NCBI RefSeq assembly: GCF_013816785.1
Contig: NZ_JACDDV010000004.1
Span: forward strand, 19,304-83,303
Direction: 5' to 3'
DNA: 64,000 nt
Source: Sphingomonas sp.
GTDB taxonomy: Bacteria; Pseudomonadota; Alphaproteobacteria; Sphingomonadales; Sphingomonadaceae
The notes beneath the pieces are model-generated. The model saw only the letters and a program-made list of their open reading frames with translations, had not been told where the DNA came from and did no database searches. Each line of letters starts with the position of its first letter. Position 1 is the first letter of the stretch. Below, piece by piece: positions 20,080 through 30,158 of this stretch. A program made the translations under genes and the position numbers.

Positions 20080-20676
20080 ATGCCGATGTCCGGCCCCGCC
20101 ATCCTGGCCTTTCTCATCTCCTATCTGCTTGGATCGATCCCGTTCGGGCTCATCCTGACCCGCCTGTCGGGCAAGGGCGATATTCGGGACATCGGGTCGG
20201 GCAGTATTGGGGCGACCAATGTGCTGCGGACAGGGTCGAAAGGGCTAGCGGCGGCGACGCTGTTGTTTGATGCGGCCAAGGGGGCCGTGGCGGTGCTGCT
20301 CGCACAGCGACTGTGGCCCGATGCGGTTCCAGTCGCCGCCGCGGGGGCACTGATTGGGCATCTTTATCCCGTCTGGCTCCGGTTTAAGGGCGGCAAGGGA
20401 GTGGCGACGTTGCTCGGCATCCTGGTGCCGCTGCTGCCGATGGCGGCGCTGGTCTATGCGGTCGTGTGGATCGGGTTGTTTCTGGTCGTGCGCATATCCT
20501 CGGTCGCCGGAATGACCGCCGCCGCGAGCGCGCCGGTCAGCGCGGTCGTCCTCAATCAACCAGCCTTGTTCCCCCTGTTGCTGGGATTTGCCGTGCTCGT
20601 CATCTGGAAGCATCGCGCGAATGTCGGGCGGCTGATCGCCGGCAGCGAGCCGCGTGTAGGTCGCGCCAAGGCGTGA
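20080..20676 (+). CDS. plsY: glycerol-3-phosphate acyltransferase PlsY
   Basis: 'YLLGSIPFGLILTRLSGKGDIRDIGSGSIGATNVLRTG', 'RFKGGKGVATLLG'. Confidence 0.95.
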   Translation: MPMSGPAILAFLISYLLGSIPFGLILTRLSGKGDIRDIGSGSIGATNVLRTGSKGLAAATLLFDAAKGAVAVLLAQRLWPDAVPVAAAGALIGHLYPVWLRFKGGKGVATLLGILVPLLPMAALVYAVVWIGLFLVVRISSVAGMTAAASAPVSAVVLNQPALFPLLLGFAVLVIWKHRANVGRLIAGSEPRVGRAKA

Positions 20677-21767
20677 GCGCCCTGCCGGATTTGATCGAAC
20701 GGCTGCGGCTGATCCGCACGCCGGGCATCGGGCCGATCGCCTTTCGCCAGCTGTTGCTGCGCTTCGGCAGTGCCGCCGCGGCGCTCGACGCCATTCCAGA
20801 CTTGGCGCGTCGCGGCGGCGGCAAGGCGCCGTCGCTGTTCCCCGTCGCCAACGCGGAGCGCGAGATCGCGGCGGTTGGCAAGGCCGGCGCCCGCTTCCTG
20901 GCATTGGGGCAGGGTCTCTATCCGCGCGCCTTGGCCGAACTCGAGAACGCACCGCCATTAGTCACGGCCAAGGGCCGCCTCGAACTGCTCGACCGTCCGA
21001 TGGTGGCGATCGTCGGCGCGCGCAACGCCAGCGCCGCCGCCTGTCGCTTCGCTCGCGGCCTGGCGCACGAGCTAGGGCAGGAGGGGGTCAGCATCGTTTC
21101 GGGCCTTGCGCGCGGGATCGACAGCGCGGCGCATGACGGGTCGCTCGACAGCGGCACGATCGCGGTCATCGCCGGCGGGATCGATGTCGCCTATCCGCCC
21201 GAGAATGAAGCGCGGCAGCGCGACATCGCCGAACTCGGGCTGCTGATCGCTGAGATGCCGCCAGGAACCGAACCGCGCGCTCGCCATTTCCCGTATCGCA
21301 ACCGGATCATCGCCGGGCTGGCGGCTGGGACGGTGGTGGTCGAAGCGGCGCCGCGATCGGGCTCGCTGATCACCGCGCGGCTGGCCGCCGAGGCGGGGCG
21401 TGAGGTGATGGCGGTGCCCGGTTCCCCGCTCGACCCGCGCGCCCAGGGCTGCAATCAGCTGATCCGCGACGGTGCCACGCTGATCCAGAATGGCGCGGAC
21501 GTGATGGAGCAGCTTCGCCCGATCGCCGGCGTCGTAGCTAGCCCGGTCTGGCCGTTCGATCATGATGCGCCGGCGACCCCGGTCGATCCTGAACCCGACG
21601 TACGCGCGCGGGTCGAGGAATTGCTCGGCCCTTCTCCGGTGCCGGTCGACGAGATAGTCCGCTTGTCGGGCGCCGCGGCCGGCCAGGTCCAGCTGGTGCT
21701 ACTCGAACTCGACCTCGCCGGCCGCCTCGATCGCCATGCGGGGGGCAAGGTCAGCGTCAGAAGCTGA
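20673..21767 (+). CDS. dprA: DNA processing protein DprA
   Basis: GTG start overlapping plsY stop; 'VAIVGARNASAAACRFARGLAHELG', 'GLARGIDSAAHDG', 'GIDVAYPPEN', 'VPGSPLDPRAQGCNQLIRDGA'. Confidence 0.93.
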   Translation: MSALPDLIERLRLIRTPGIGPIAFRQLLLRFGSAAAALDAIPDLARRGGGKAPSLFPVANAEREIAAVGKAGARFLALGQGLYPRALAELENAPPLVTAKGRLELLDRPMVAIVGARNASAAACRFARGLAHELGQEGVSIVSGLARGIDSAAHDGSLDSGTIAVIAGGIDVAYPPENEARQRDIAELGLLIAEMPPGTEPRARHFPYRNRIIAGLAAGTVVVEAAPRSGSLITARLAAEAGREVMAVPGSPLDPRAQGCNQLIRDGATLIQNGADVMEQLRPIAGVVASPVWPFDHDAPATPVDPEPDVRARVEELLGPSPVPVDEIVRLSGAAAGQVQLVLLELDLAGRLDRHAGGKVSVRS

Positions 21768-21843
21768 GGCGGCGGGCGATGCCCCGCTTAGCAAATTCCT
21801 AACCGCTCCCGGCTACAGTTGATTCACCTTCAGCAACGGTCCG

Positions 21844-22539
21844 GTGCCGCCATGGGGCCTGGATCTTTTGAAGGAGGCGTATGAATATACAGGCTTGTGG
21901 CTCATCCTGACGATGATCGTCATGCCGTTGGTGGGCATGCGCGCGCAGGCGTGGAGGCTGTCGCTGCTGTGGACAGCCTCGTTGATCGCCACCGCGCTGA
22001 TTGCTTTTTTAGCGCCGGCCTATGGCAGTTTCAGTCAAATCGACCCTGCCGCCGCCGTGCGTCTGCCGGGCAATGCGGGCCGGTTTGCTTTTGATGCGTT
22101 CAGGCATTTCCGCTTCGCCGATGACCCTATGTTGTCGATCCACTCGATTGCCGCTGTCATCTGCTTTCCGTCGTTCCATACGATTTGCGCGTTGCTACTG
22201 GTCCAGGCGTGGTGGTCGGTCCGGTGGTTACTGCCGGTTGCAGTCGCGCTCGCCGGAGCGACGATCGTATCGACGCTGCCGATTGGCGGGCATTATTTCA
22301 TCGACCTGCCGGCCGGGCTGGTCGTGTGGTGGGGTTGTACGCGTCTGGCCGATTATATTCTGCGGGACAGGACCGGGGACGGGGTCACGCGAACGATGAG
22401 TGATCGCGGGCGTCGAAGATGGTTCCGACGACCCATACCAACTGCGCACGCGCTTAGTCGCGTCGAATCTCCGCCCTTGACGCCCTCCCCGACGGCTCGA
22501 CAATCGCGCGTATACGTATGTGAGGAATCCACCGCTTGA
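21844..22539 (+). CDS. PAP2/inositolphosphotransferase-like membrane protein, possibly 5'-truncated
   Basis: 'FPSFHTICALLL' and 'PIGGHYFIDLPAG' PAP2-type motifs; in-frame TGA at 21820-21822 just upstream leaves no room for the N-terminal part usual in this family. Confidence 0.6.
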   Translation: MPPWGLDLLKEAYEYTGLWLILTMIVMPLVGMRAQAWRLSLLWTASLIATALIAFLAPAYGSFSQIDPAAAVRLPGNAGRFAFDAFRHFRFADDPMLSIHSIAAVICFPSFHTICALLLVQAWWSVRWLLPVAVALAGATIVSTLPIGGHYFIDLPAGLVVWWGCTRLADYILRDRTGDGVTRTMSDRGRRRWFRRPIPTAHALSRVESPPLTPSPTARQSRVYVCEESTA

Positions 22540-25052
22540 AACTCGTCGTCGTCGAATCGCCCGCCAAGGCAAAGACTATCGAAAAATATCTCGGCCCCGG
22601 CCATCGCGTTCTCGCGAGCTATGGCCACGTTCGCGACCTGCCGCCCAAGGATGGATCGGTGAACCCCGACGACGGATTCGCGATGGATTGGGAAACCTAT
22701 CCCGACAAGGCGAAACAGCTCAAAGCTATTACCGACGAGGCTAAGAAAGCCGACACGCTGATCCTGGCCACCGACCCCGACCGCGAAGGGGAAGCGATTA
22801 GCTGGCATGTGCAGGAAGTGCTCAGAAAGAAAAAGGCGCTACCCCAACATGTTGAGCGAGTTACTTTCAATGCGATCACCAAAACTTCGGTGCTCGCCGC
22901 GATGGCAAAGCCGCGCCAGCTCGACGAGGATTTGATCGACGCCTACCGGGCGCGCCGCGCGCTCGATTATCTGGTTGGCTTCACCTTGTCCCCGATCTTG
23001 TGGCGCAAGCTGCCCGGCGCCAAGTCGGCCGGGCGGGTGCAGTCGGTCGCGCTGCGGCTGATCGTCGATCGCGAGCGCGAGATCGAACTGTTCCGCGCGC
23101 AGGAATATTGGTCGGTTTCGGCAACGTTCGAGAGCGATGGCACGCCGTTCGCCGCGCGGCTGGTCGCCCTCGATGGCAGGAGGGTCGACCGGCTGTCGAT
23201 AGGCGACAAGGGCAGCGCCGACGCGGCCAAGGCGGTGGTCGAGGCGGGGCGCTTCACCGTCACTTCGATCGAGACAAAGCCGTTAACCCGCAACCCGCCG
23301 CCGCCATTCACCACCTCCACCCTGCAGCAGGAAGCGGCGCGCAAACTGGGCTTTTCCGCCAGCCATACCATGCGGCTCGCCCAGTCGCTCTACGAAGACG
23401 GCCTCATCACCTATATGCGGACCGACGGGGTGCAGATGGCCGATGAGGCGATTTCGGCTGCGCGGCGCGTCATCGCCGATCGATACGACGCCGGCTATGT
23501 TCCAGACAAACCGCGTTTTTACAGCACGAAGGCCAAGAATGCTCAGGAGGCGCATGAAGCGATCAGGCCGACTGATTTTCACCTGGGAAGCGGCGGATCG
23601 GGCGATCATGCGCGGCTCTACGGCCTGATTTTCAACCGCGGGCTGGCGAGCCAGATGGCGTCGGCGCGGCTTGAGCGGACGACGGTCGAGCTGTCCGACG
23701 GACCGGGCCGCGCGACGCTGCGGGCGACCGGCCAAGTGACCCTCTTTCCGGGTTTTCTCGCGCTCTACGAAGAAGGCCGCGACGAAAAGGCCGACGACGA
23801 AGACGCCGCGCGGATGCCGGCGATGCGCTCGGGCGACGCGCCGGCCAAGACTGGAGTCGAGGCGGTGCAGAGCTTCACTCAGCCGCCGCCACGCTATTCC
23901 GAGGCGAGTCTGGTCAAGCGGCTGGAAGAGCTCGGCATCGGCCGTCCCTCGACTTATGCCGCGACCCTGCAGACGTTGAAGGACCGCGAATATGTAGTGC
24001 TGGAGAAGAATCGCTTTATTCCCGAGGAGAGCGGGCGGCTGGTGACGGCGTTCCTCGAACGGTTTTTCGAGAAATATGTCAGCTTCGACTATACCGCCGA
24101 GCTTGAGGAAGGGCTCGACGACGTGTCGGGCGGGCGGCTCGGGTGGCAGCAGTTGCTCGAGGCTTTCTGGAAGGATTTCAAGCCCCTCGCGGGCGAAGTG
24201 ATGGAGCAGAAGCCATCCGAAGTTACCGCCGCGCTCGACGAGTTTCTCGCGCCCTACCTGTTCCCCGACAAAGACGACGGGACCGACCCGCGGCTCTGCC
24301 CGCTGTGCGGCACCGGTCAGCTAGGGCTTCGCGGCGGCAAATATGGCGCGTTCGTCGCCTGCTCCAATTACCCCGACTGCAAATATACCCGCCGCTTCGG
24401 CCAGGGCGAGGAGGCGGCGTCCGAAGGCCCGGCCGAGCTGGGCAATGGTATCAGCCTCAAGAGTGGCCGCTTCGGGCCGTATCTGGAGCGCGGCGAGGGC
24501 AAGGAAATCGAGCGCGCGTCGATCCCCAAGGACGTGCCGCAGGACGAGTTGACGCTGGAGGTGGCGGAGAAGCTGCTGTCGCTGCCGCGCGATATAGGGG
24601 CGCACCCGGAAACCGGGCAGATGATCTCGGCGTCGATCGGGCGTTACGGGCCTTATCTGGTCCACGAGGGCAAATATGCGCGGCTGTCGTCGACCGCCGA
24701 AGTGTTCGACACCGGCATGAACGCGGCGGTCGTCAAGCTGGCCGAAGCCGCGGGGGCCAAGGGCCAGCGCGGCGGCGGGCGCGAACCGCTGGCAGTTCTC
24801 GGCGCGCATCCGGTGTCGGGCAAGGAACTGAAGGTGATGGAAGGGCGCTATGGTCCGTACGTCAGCGACGGCGAGACTCACGCCACGCTTCCCAAGAGCG
24901 CCGACCCCAAGGCGGTGACGCTGGACGAAGGTGCGGGGCTGATCGACGCCAAGGCAGCCAAGGGGCCGGTCAAGAAGGGCGGGCGCAAACCTGCCCGCAA
25001 GTCCGGCACGACGGGTCGGAAGAAAGCCGGAGCTGGCGCCACGAAAAGCTGA
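22536..25052 (+). CDS. topA: DNA topoisomerase I
   Basis: 838 aa; 'MKLVVVESPAKAKTIEKYLG', 'TDPDREGEAISWH', 'TYMRTDGVQMA', C-terminal Zn-finger and repeat domains. Confidence 0.97.
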   Translation: MKLVVVESPAKAKTIEKYLGPGHRVLASYGHVRDLPPKDGSVNPDDGFAMDWETYPDKAKQLKAITDEAKKADTLILATDPDREGEAISWHVQEVLRKKKALPQHVERVTFNAITKTSVLAAMAKPRQLDEDLIDAYRARRALDYLVGFTLSPILWRKLPGAKSAGRVQSVALRLIVDREREIELFRAQEYWSVSATFESDGTPFAARLVALDGRRVDRLSIGDKGSADAAKAVVEAGRFTVTSIETKPLTRNPPPPFTTSTLQQEAARKLGFSASHTMRLAQSLYEDGLITYMRTDGVQMADEAISAARRVIADRYDAGYVPDKPRFYSTKAKNAQEAHEAIRPTDFHLGSGGSGDHARLYGLIFNRGLASQMASARLERTTVELSDGPGRATLRATGQVTLFPGFLALYEEGRDEKADDEDAARMPAMRSGDAPAKTGVEAVQSFTQPPPRYSEASLVKRLEELGIGRPSTYAATLQTLKDREYVVLEKNRFIPEESGRLVTAFLERFFEKYVSFDYTAELEEGLDDVSGGRLGWQQLLEAFWKDFKPLAGEVMEQKPSEVTAALDEFLAPYLFPDKDDGTDPRLCPLCGTGQLGLRGGKYGAFVACSNYPDCKYTRRFGQGEEAASEGPAELGNGISLKSGRFGPYLERGEGKEIERASIPKDVPQDELTLEVAEKLLSLPRDIGAHPETGQMISASIGRYGPYLVHEGKYARLSSTAEVFDTGMNAAVVKLAEAAGAKGQRGGGREPLAVLGAHPVSGKELKVMEGRYGPYVSDGETHATLPKSADPKAVTLDEGAGLIDAKAAKGPVKKGGRKPARKSGTTGRKKAGAGATKS

Positions 25053-25725
25053 TGCCGTCGAACAGGTGGAGCTTACCCGCTGCGTCGTCACCGATGCTGA
25101 CGATGACGCGGATCGCCATCAGCGCGGCGAAACTTCCGACCGTCCCGGTGAGCGCGCCGAGCACCCCTAGTTCGGCGCAAGTGTCGCAATCGTCGGAGTC
25201 GAACGCGTCGCCGACGAAGCAACGGTAACAGGGCCTACCGCGGAATAGGCCGACTTGTCCCTGAAACTGCTCGGCGGCTGCCGAAAGCAGCGGAATATCA
25301 AGGCGAACCGCCGCATCGCTGACGGTCAGTCGCGTAGCGAAATTGTCGGTGCCGTCGATGATCAGGTCATGGCCAGCGAGATGCATTTCGGCATTGGCCG
25401 CATCGATCCGCTGTCCGATCGCGCGAACGGTGACATGTGGATTGCGCTCGGCGATGAAGGCGGCTGCAAGATCCGCCTTCGAGTTGCCGATGTCGGCGGT
25501 TCGATAGAGCGGCTGCCGCTGGAGGTTGCTCAGTTCGACGATGTCGCCGTCAATGATTGTTAGATGGCCGACGCCAGCCCCTGCCAGCGCCGGGATCACT
25601 GCGGCGCCAATTCCGCCTGCGCCGACGATCGCGATACGCGCCGCCTTCAATCTTTTCTGCCCAGCGCCGCCGATCTGCGGGAGGACGATGTGCCGTGCGT
25701 AGCGATCGAGTTCGTCGTCGGTCAT
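24970..25725 (-). CDS. moeB: HesA/MoeB/ThiF family adenylyltransferase
   Basis: '[45 protein letters not shown]', '[14 protein letters not shown]', C-terminal CRTC. Confidence 0.88.
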   Translation of the reverse strand: MTDDELDRYARHIVLPQIGGAGQKRLKAARIAIVGAGGIGAAVIPALAGAGVGHLTIIDGDIVELSNLQRQPLYRTADIGNSKADLAAAFIAERNPHVTVRAIGQRIDAANAEMHLAGHDLIIDGTDNFATRLTVSDAAVRLDIPLLSAAAEQFQGQVGLFRGRPCYRCFVGDAFDSDDCDTCAELGVLGALTGTVGSFAALMAIRVIVSIGDDAAGKLHLFDGISFSWRQLRLSSDPSCRTCGQVCARPS

Positions 25726-26162
25726 TGGCCGGTGCTGCCGAAACCTCCGTGGCCGCGGTCGGTGACGCACAGTTCCTCGACTTCGTCGAAGGCGGCCAGG
25801 GTGACCGCCGCCGGGACTAGTTGGGCGATGCGTTCGCCGCGGCGGATCGCGAACGGTTCGGCGCCGTGGTTGATCAGGAGCACCTTCAACTCTCCACGAT
25901 AATCGCTGTCGATCGTGCCCGGCGTGTTGGGAACCGTGATGCCGTGCCTGAAGGCCAGGCCCGAGCGCGGCCGGACCTGGATTTCATAGCCCTGCGGAAT
26001 CGCAACGCGAAAGCCCGTGGCGACCGCAAAGCGCTGCCCAGGCTGAAGGTCGAGATCCTCAGCCGCGACCACGTCGAGGCCTGCCGCGCCGGGCGTCGCG
26101 TAGCTTGGCAAAGGCAGTCCCTCGCCGTGGGGCAGGCGCGAAATGCGGATGCGGACGGTCAT
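25722..26162 (-). CDS. dut: dUTP diphosphatase
   Basis: '[20 protein letters not shown]', '[35 protein letters not shown]', 'GHGGFGSTG'. Confidence 0.96.
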   Translation of the reverse strand: MTVRIRISRLPHGEGLPLPSYATPGAAGLDVVAAEDLDLQPGQRFAVATGFRVAIPQGYEIQVRPRSGLAFRHGITVPNTPGTIDSDYRGELKVLLINHGAEPFAIRRGERIAQLVPAAVTLAAFDEVEELCVTDRGHGGFGSTGQ

Positions 26163-27367
26163 GCCAGTTCCTCGACGACGTGCTGGATGAGGTGATGGGC
26201 GATCTCGGCCTTCGACGCCTCGGGGTAGTCTTTGACTCCGGCGGCGGTGATGAAGTGGACGCGATTGCGCTCGCCACCCATGATGCTTTGTCCACTTGGT
26301 CCCGACACGTCGTTGGCGACGATCCAGTCGGCGTTCTTTGCGGTGCGCTTGGCGGACGCATTGGCGATGACGTCATTCGTCTCGGCGGCGAAGCCGATCA
26401 GCAGGCGAGGCCGATTCGGATGCGCGCCGAGTATGCCGAGAATATCGGGGTTCGGCGCAAACTCGAGGCGCGGTGGGCCATCGGCTTTCTTGAGCTTTTG
26501 CGCGGCGGCGACGACTTTCCAGTCGGCCACGGCCGCGACCAGGATGGCGACGTCTGCGGGCAGCGCCGCCTCGACCGCGTCGGCCATTTGATCGGCAGTC
26601 TCGACATCGATCCGGGCGACACCGCCGGGGGTGGCGAGCGCGACCGGGCCGGCGATCAGAGTAACCCGCGCGCCAGCCTCGGCAGCGGCGGCGGCGATGG
26701 CGAAACCTTGTTTGCCCGATGAACGGTTGGCGATCACCCGCACAGGGTCGATCGGCTCGTGGGTGGGCCCGGCGGTGACCAGCACATGCTTGCCTTCAAG
26801 CGGCCGCTTTGCCTTGAGGCTGGTGGCCTCTATTGAGCTCAGGTTTGGAGTGAGCAGTCGAAGGATAGCGCTCGGTTCCGGCAGTCTCCCCGGCCCATAC
26901 TCTCCGCACGCCATGGGGCCTTCGTCGGGTTCGACGACGGTGATTCCGTCCGCCCGTAGCTGTGCCACATTGCGCTGGGTTGCCTCGTGCAGCCACATGC
27001 GGACGTTCATCGCCGGGGCGACGACCACCGGCTTGTCGGTCGCCAATAGCAAAGTCGTTGCCAGGTCGTCGGCGATCCCAGCCGCCATTTTGGCGATGAG
27101 GTCGGCGGTCGCCGGGCAGACCAGCACCAGGTCGGCGGCGCGGCTGAGTTGGATGTGACCCATCTCGGCCTCGTCCTTCAAGTCCCACAGCGAGGTGTAG
27201 ACCGGGCTTTCGGCCAGCGCGGCGAGGCTCATCGGTGTGACGAAATGCGCACCGCCCGCGGTCAGTACCGGGGTGACTTCATGGCCCGCCTTGCGGATCA
27301 GGCGGATGAGCTCGGCGGCCTTGTAGGCGGCGATGCCCCCGCCGACGATCAGAAGGATGCGGCTCAT
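26159..27367 (-). CDS. coaBC: bifunctional phosphopantothenoylcysteine decarboxylase/synthase
   Basis: '[24 protein letters not shown]', '[16 protein letters not shown]', '[13 protein letters not shown]', 'WIVANDVSG'; start 27367. Confidence 0.95.
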   Translation of the reverse strand: MSRILLIVGGGIAAYKAAELIRLIRKAGHEVTPVLTAGGAHFVTPMSLAALAESPVYTSLWDLKDEAEMGHIQLSRAADLVLVCPATADLIAKMAAGIADDLATTLLLATDKPVVVAPAMNVRMWLHEATQRNVAQLRADGITVVEPDEGPMACGEYGPGRLPEPSAILRLLTPNLSSIEATSLKAKRPLEGKHVLVTAGPTHEPIDPVRVIANRSSGKQGFAIAAAAAEAGARVTLIAGPVALATPGGVARIDVETADQMADAVEAALPADVAILVAAVADWKVVAAAQKLKKADGPPRLEFAPNPDILGILGAHPNRPRLLIGFAAETNDVIANASAKRTAKNADWIVANDVSGPSGQSIMGGERNRVHFITAAGVKDYPEASKAEIAHHLIQHVVEELA

Positions 27368-28434
27368 GAAGCCGGCTGTGGCACGGCGCGCAGGGCTTTG
27401 CCAAGGTCGTCGAAGGCGGCGGGCAGGAAGGCAAGCCCGGCGAAAGCCAAGGGCGCGGCGATCAGCGACCAGTAGAAAGTGTCGGTGCGGGCGAACAGCG
27501 CCAGCATTGCCCCATAGCCGAGCAGGAGCAGGAAGACCCTGAGTGCCCAGCCAGAGCGGACCGAAGCCCAGCCGAACAGTGACAGGACGAGCAGCGCCGC
27601 CGCCAGCGGGTCGGGCAGGCGGATGCCGAACGTGACCTTGGCGATGCTCTTGAGCGCGAACTGTGCGCCGAGCAGACGCGACCAGCCTTGCGAAGGCTGG
27701 TCCATCGGAAGGACGACCTCCGCGACCCAATGGGCGTGGAGCGCCATATAGGCAGCGAATAAAGCGACGATCGCCGCCCATCCGGCCGCCTCGCGCCAGC
27801 GCTTGGCGATCACCGCCAGCCCGCCCATCGCCAGGATCATCGGCAGCGCCAGCTCGCGGATCATCAGCGCGGCGCCGCCGGCGAGGAAGGAGGGCCACAG
27901 CCGGTCAGGCCGGCGCACCGCGATCATCAGCGCCAGCAACAGGCCGGCCCAGCTTTCATGGAACAGGCCGGTCACCGGCTGAAGCATCCCACCGAGACCG
28001 CCGGCGATCAGAAACATCGCCATGCCGAGCATCGGAAACGGCAGCGCCGATCGCAATCGCCACCACCAGGCGAACATCAGCCCCCCGCACAGAGCCCAGA
28101 CTGCGACGATCATCACCGGCTCGCCGAGCGCGGCGTAGATTGTCGCGTGGGTCGGCAGGCGGAACGTGAAGAAGGGCTTGAGGGGATAGCCGGCGGCACG
28201 TTGCTCACTCGCCGCGACTTGATAATAATCGCCACCGGACGCTACGCCCTTGATGATGTCGCGGTAGAGTTGGCGGTCGCTATGCTGGGCGGGCGAGGTG
28301 CGCAACTGCGGGCCAGGCGCCTCGGCCGGCGACCAGCTGGCGGCAGTAATCAGGGCGAGCAGAAAGGCGATCAAGGCTAGCGCCGGGACGCGCGACCAGC
28401 CTTCGAACCTTGTCCTGACCGCCCCCCGCTCCAC
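27364..28434 (-). CDS. multi-pass membrane protein, unknown function
   Basis: 356 aa with many hydrophobic segments; no family assigned with confidence. Confidence 0.6.
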   Translation of the reverse strand: MERGAVRTRFEGWSRVPALALIAFLLALITAASWSPAEAPGPQLRTSPAQHSDRQLYRDIIKGVASGGDYYQVAASEQRAAGYPLKPFFTFRLPTHATIYAALGEPVMIVAVWALCGGLMFAWWWRLRSALPFPMLGMAMFLIAGGLGGMLQPVTGLFHESWAGLLLALMIAVRRPDRLWPSFLAGGAALMIRELALPMILAMGGLAVIAKRWREAAGWAAIVALFAAYMALHAHWVAEVVLPMDQPSQGWSRLLGAQFALKSIAKVTFGIRLPDPLAAALLVLSLFGWASVRSGWALRVFLLLLGYGAMLALFARTDTFYWSLIAAPLAFAGLAFLPAAFDDLGKALRAVPQPAS

Positions 28435-28435
28435 C

Positions 28436-30121
28436 TCAGCGCACGGCTTCGCCGCCCAGCTCGGCCTTGATCAGCGCCGGTGGGATGATCCCCGCGCCGA
28501 TGATCCGCGCGAAGGCATCTCCCATCACGAACGGACGATGCTCGACCTCCGCCTGATGCGAGGCGATGGCCAGGAGCTCATCAAGCTGAAGCTTGCCGAT
28601 GATATAGCTCGGGCCGTAACCGGGTTGGCGCAGGTAGAGCAGCTGCTCGAAGCCAACCAGCCGACTCGACGCGTCGGAATATCCGCGCGGAGTCCAATGG
28701 GCGTGGAATTGCCCGGCCTGGTCGAGCGTCATCTGGTTGGCCTGGACGCGAAGTGAGGCGAGCCCGCGCGCGGCGCGATTGGCGAGCATGATCCACACCA
28801 ATTCGCGGCCGTGCGGAATATCGTCATACAGCCCGGCCTGCATCACCAGCTCCTCCATCGCGGTGGCGAAGCCTTCCGAGCGATCGGCGAACAAGTTGAA
28901 CAGCGGCGCGACGCGGCGGATCGGGCTGGCGTGCGGCTCGTGCTTCAGCCGCGCCAGCTCGATCCAGTGGGTTGAATGAGACGATAGCGGTAGCGGGTCG
29001 AGCGCGGTGATGTGGGTGAAGAAATTGCGCTTGTCGGGCGGCGTATAATTGCCTGCCTGCGCCGCAAGCGCGGCGCGAAAATAAGGCTGGTCGGGGACAA
29101 AGCCGGTGGCAACGAGGAAGTCGTTGAGCTTTTGCGTCCGCGCCTCGACCATGCGTCGATAAGCGGCGGGATCGCGGATTTCGGCGATCGGAGGGGCGGC
29201 GCGGTTGCGCAACTCCTCGAGGCGAAGCGAGGCGAGCGAGCGGTCGAGCTCGCGCTGCAACAGGACGACCTGTTCCTCCCAGCTGTCGGGGTTGAGCTCG
29301 ACATGGGCAAGGTACCAGTCGTAATTGGATTTGCCGACGCCTGACGGACCGGTGCGACGCGGCGCCTCGGCCTTGATCCAACTTGCGAATTGTTCGGTGG
29401 CGAGGCGGGCGGCGCGGACCGCCGCGCGCAGTGCGGGGCTGGCACCATCAAGGCTCGCGCCGCGCTTGCCTTCAAGCGACTTTATCACCAGCGTACCCGA
29501 CTCGAGCGCGGCGAGCATTTCGGCCTGCTCGTTGAAGGCCTGAGGGCCATAAGCCCATAGGTCATGCGCCTGGCTCGGGGCGAGATTGACCCGCGCCGAG
29601 GTGAGCATTGCGGGGACCGCGCCCACCAGGGTGGTCAGCCGCGCATCGTCGGCCGGCGACAGGGGGAAGGAGAATTTGAACAGGTCGATGTTGGGCTCGG
29701 CCGAGGGGCCTTCGTGCGCCGGGACATCGCTCTCCTCGGCGAAGATCGTCTGGTAGAAGCCGGGATCGCGCGACCAGGGTTTGAGGACGCGAAGGAAGAA
29801 GTCGAGGCCGTTCATTTCCGCCTCGACCAGGCGATAATCGTTGAGCGCCGCCGGGCTCCAGCCGCGGCGGTCGGTCCTGGCAAGCCGCGCGCGCCAGCTT
29901 GGCAGCGCGGCGGCCTTGCGCGCCATCGACGCCCGCGAATAATCGGGCACTCCGTCGTGGATCGTCGGGCTGACGAACCGCCGCCAGTCGGCGAACAATC
30001 TTACGAGCTCGGCATGATGCGCGGGCACCGCGGCGGCGGGCGCGGGCGGCTGCGCGGCGGTCGCGGGAGAGGAGGTAGCGGCGATCGCAGCGGCGATCAG
30101 CAAAATGCTCAAGCGGTGCAT
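28436..30121 (-). CDS. DUF885-family secreted protein (putative peptidase)
   Basis: Signal peptide 'MHRLSILLIAAAIAATSSPATA'; DUF885-like layout with repeated 'RMVEARTQKLNDFLVATGF' / 'LDELLAIASHQAEV' segments. Confidence 0.6.
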   Translation of the reverse strand: MHRLSILLIAAAIAATSSPATAAQPPAPAAAVPAHHAELVRLFADWRRFVSPTIHDGVPDYSRASMARKAAALPSWRARLARTDRRGWSPAALNDYRLVEAEMNGLDFFLRVLKPWSRDPGFYQTIFAEESDVPAHEGPSAEPNIDLFKFSFPLSPADDARLTTLVGAVPAMLTSARVNLAPSQAHDLWAYGPQAFNEQAEMLAALESGTLVIKSLEGKRGASLDGASPALRAAVRAARLATEQFASWIKAEAPRRTGPSGVGKSNYDWYLAHVELNPDSWEEQVVLLQRELDRSLASLRLEELRNRAAPPIAEIRDPAAYRRMVEARTQKLNDFLVATGFVPDQPYFRAALAAQAGNYTPPDKRNFFTHITALDPLPLSSHSTHWIELARLKHEPHASPIRRVAPLFNLFADRSEGFATAMEELVMQAGLYDDIPHGRELVWIMLANRAARGLASLRVQANQMTLDQAGQFHAHWTPRGYSDASSRLVGFEQLLYLRQPGYGPSYIIGKLQLDELLAIASHQAEVEHRPFVMGDAFARIIGAGIIPPALIKAELGGEAVR

Positions 30122-30158
30122 GTTATCTCCTTGTTCGATCACTCGTCGGGGCGAATCG

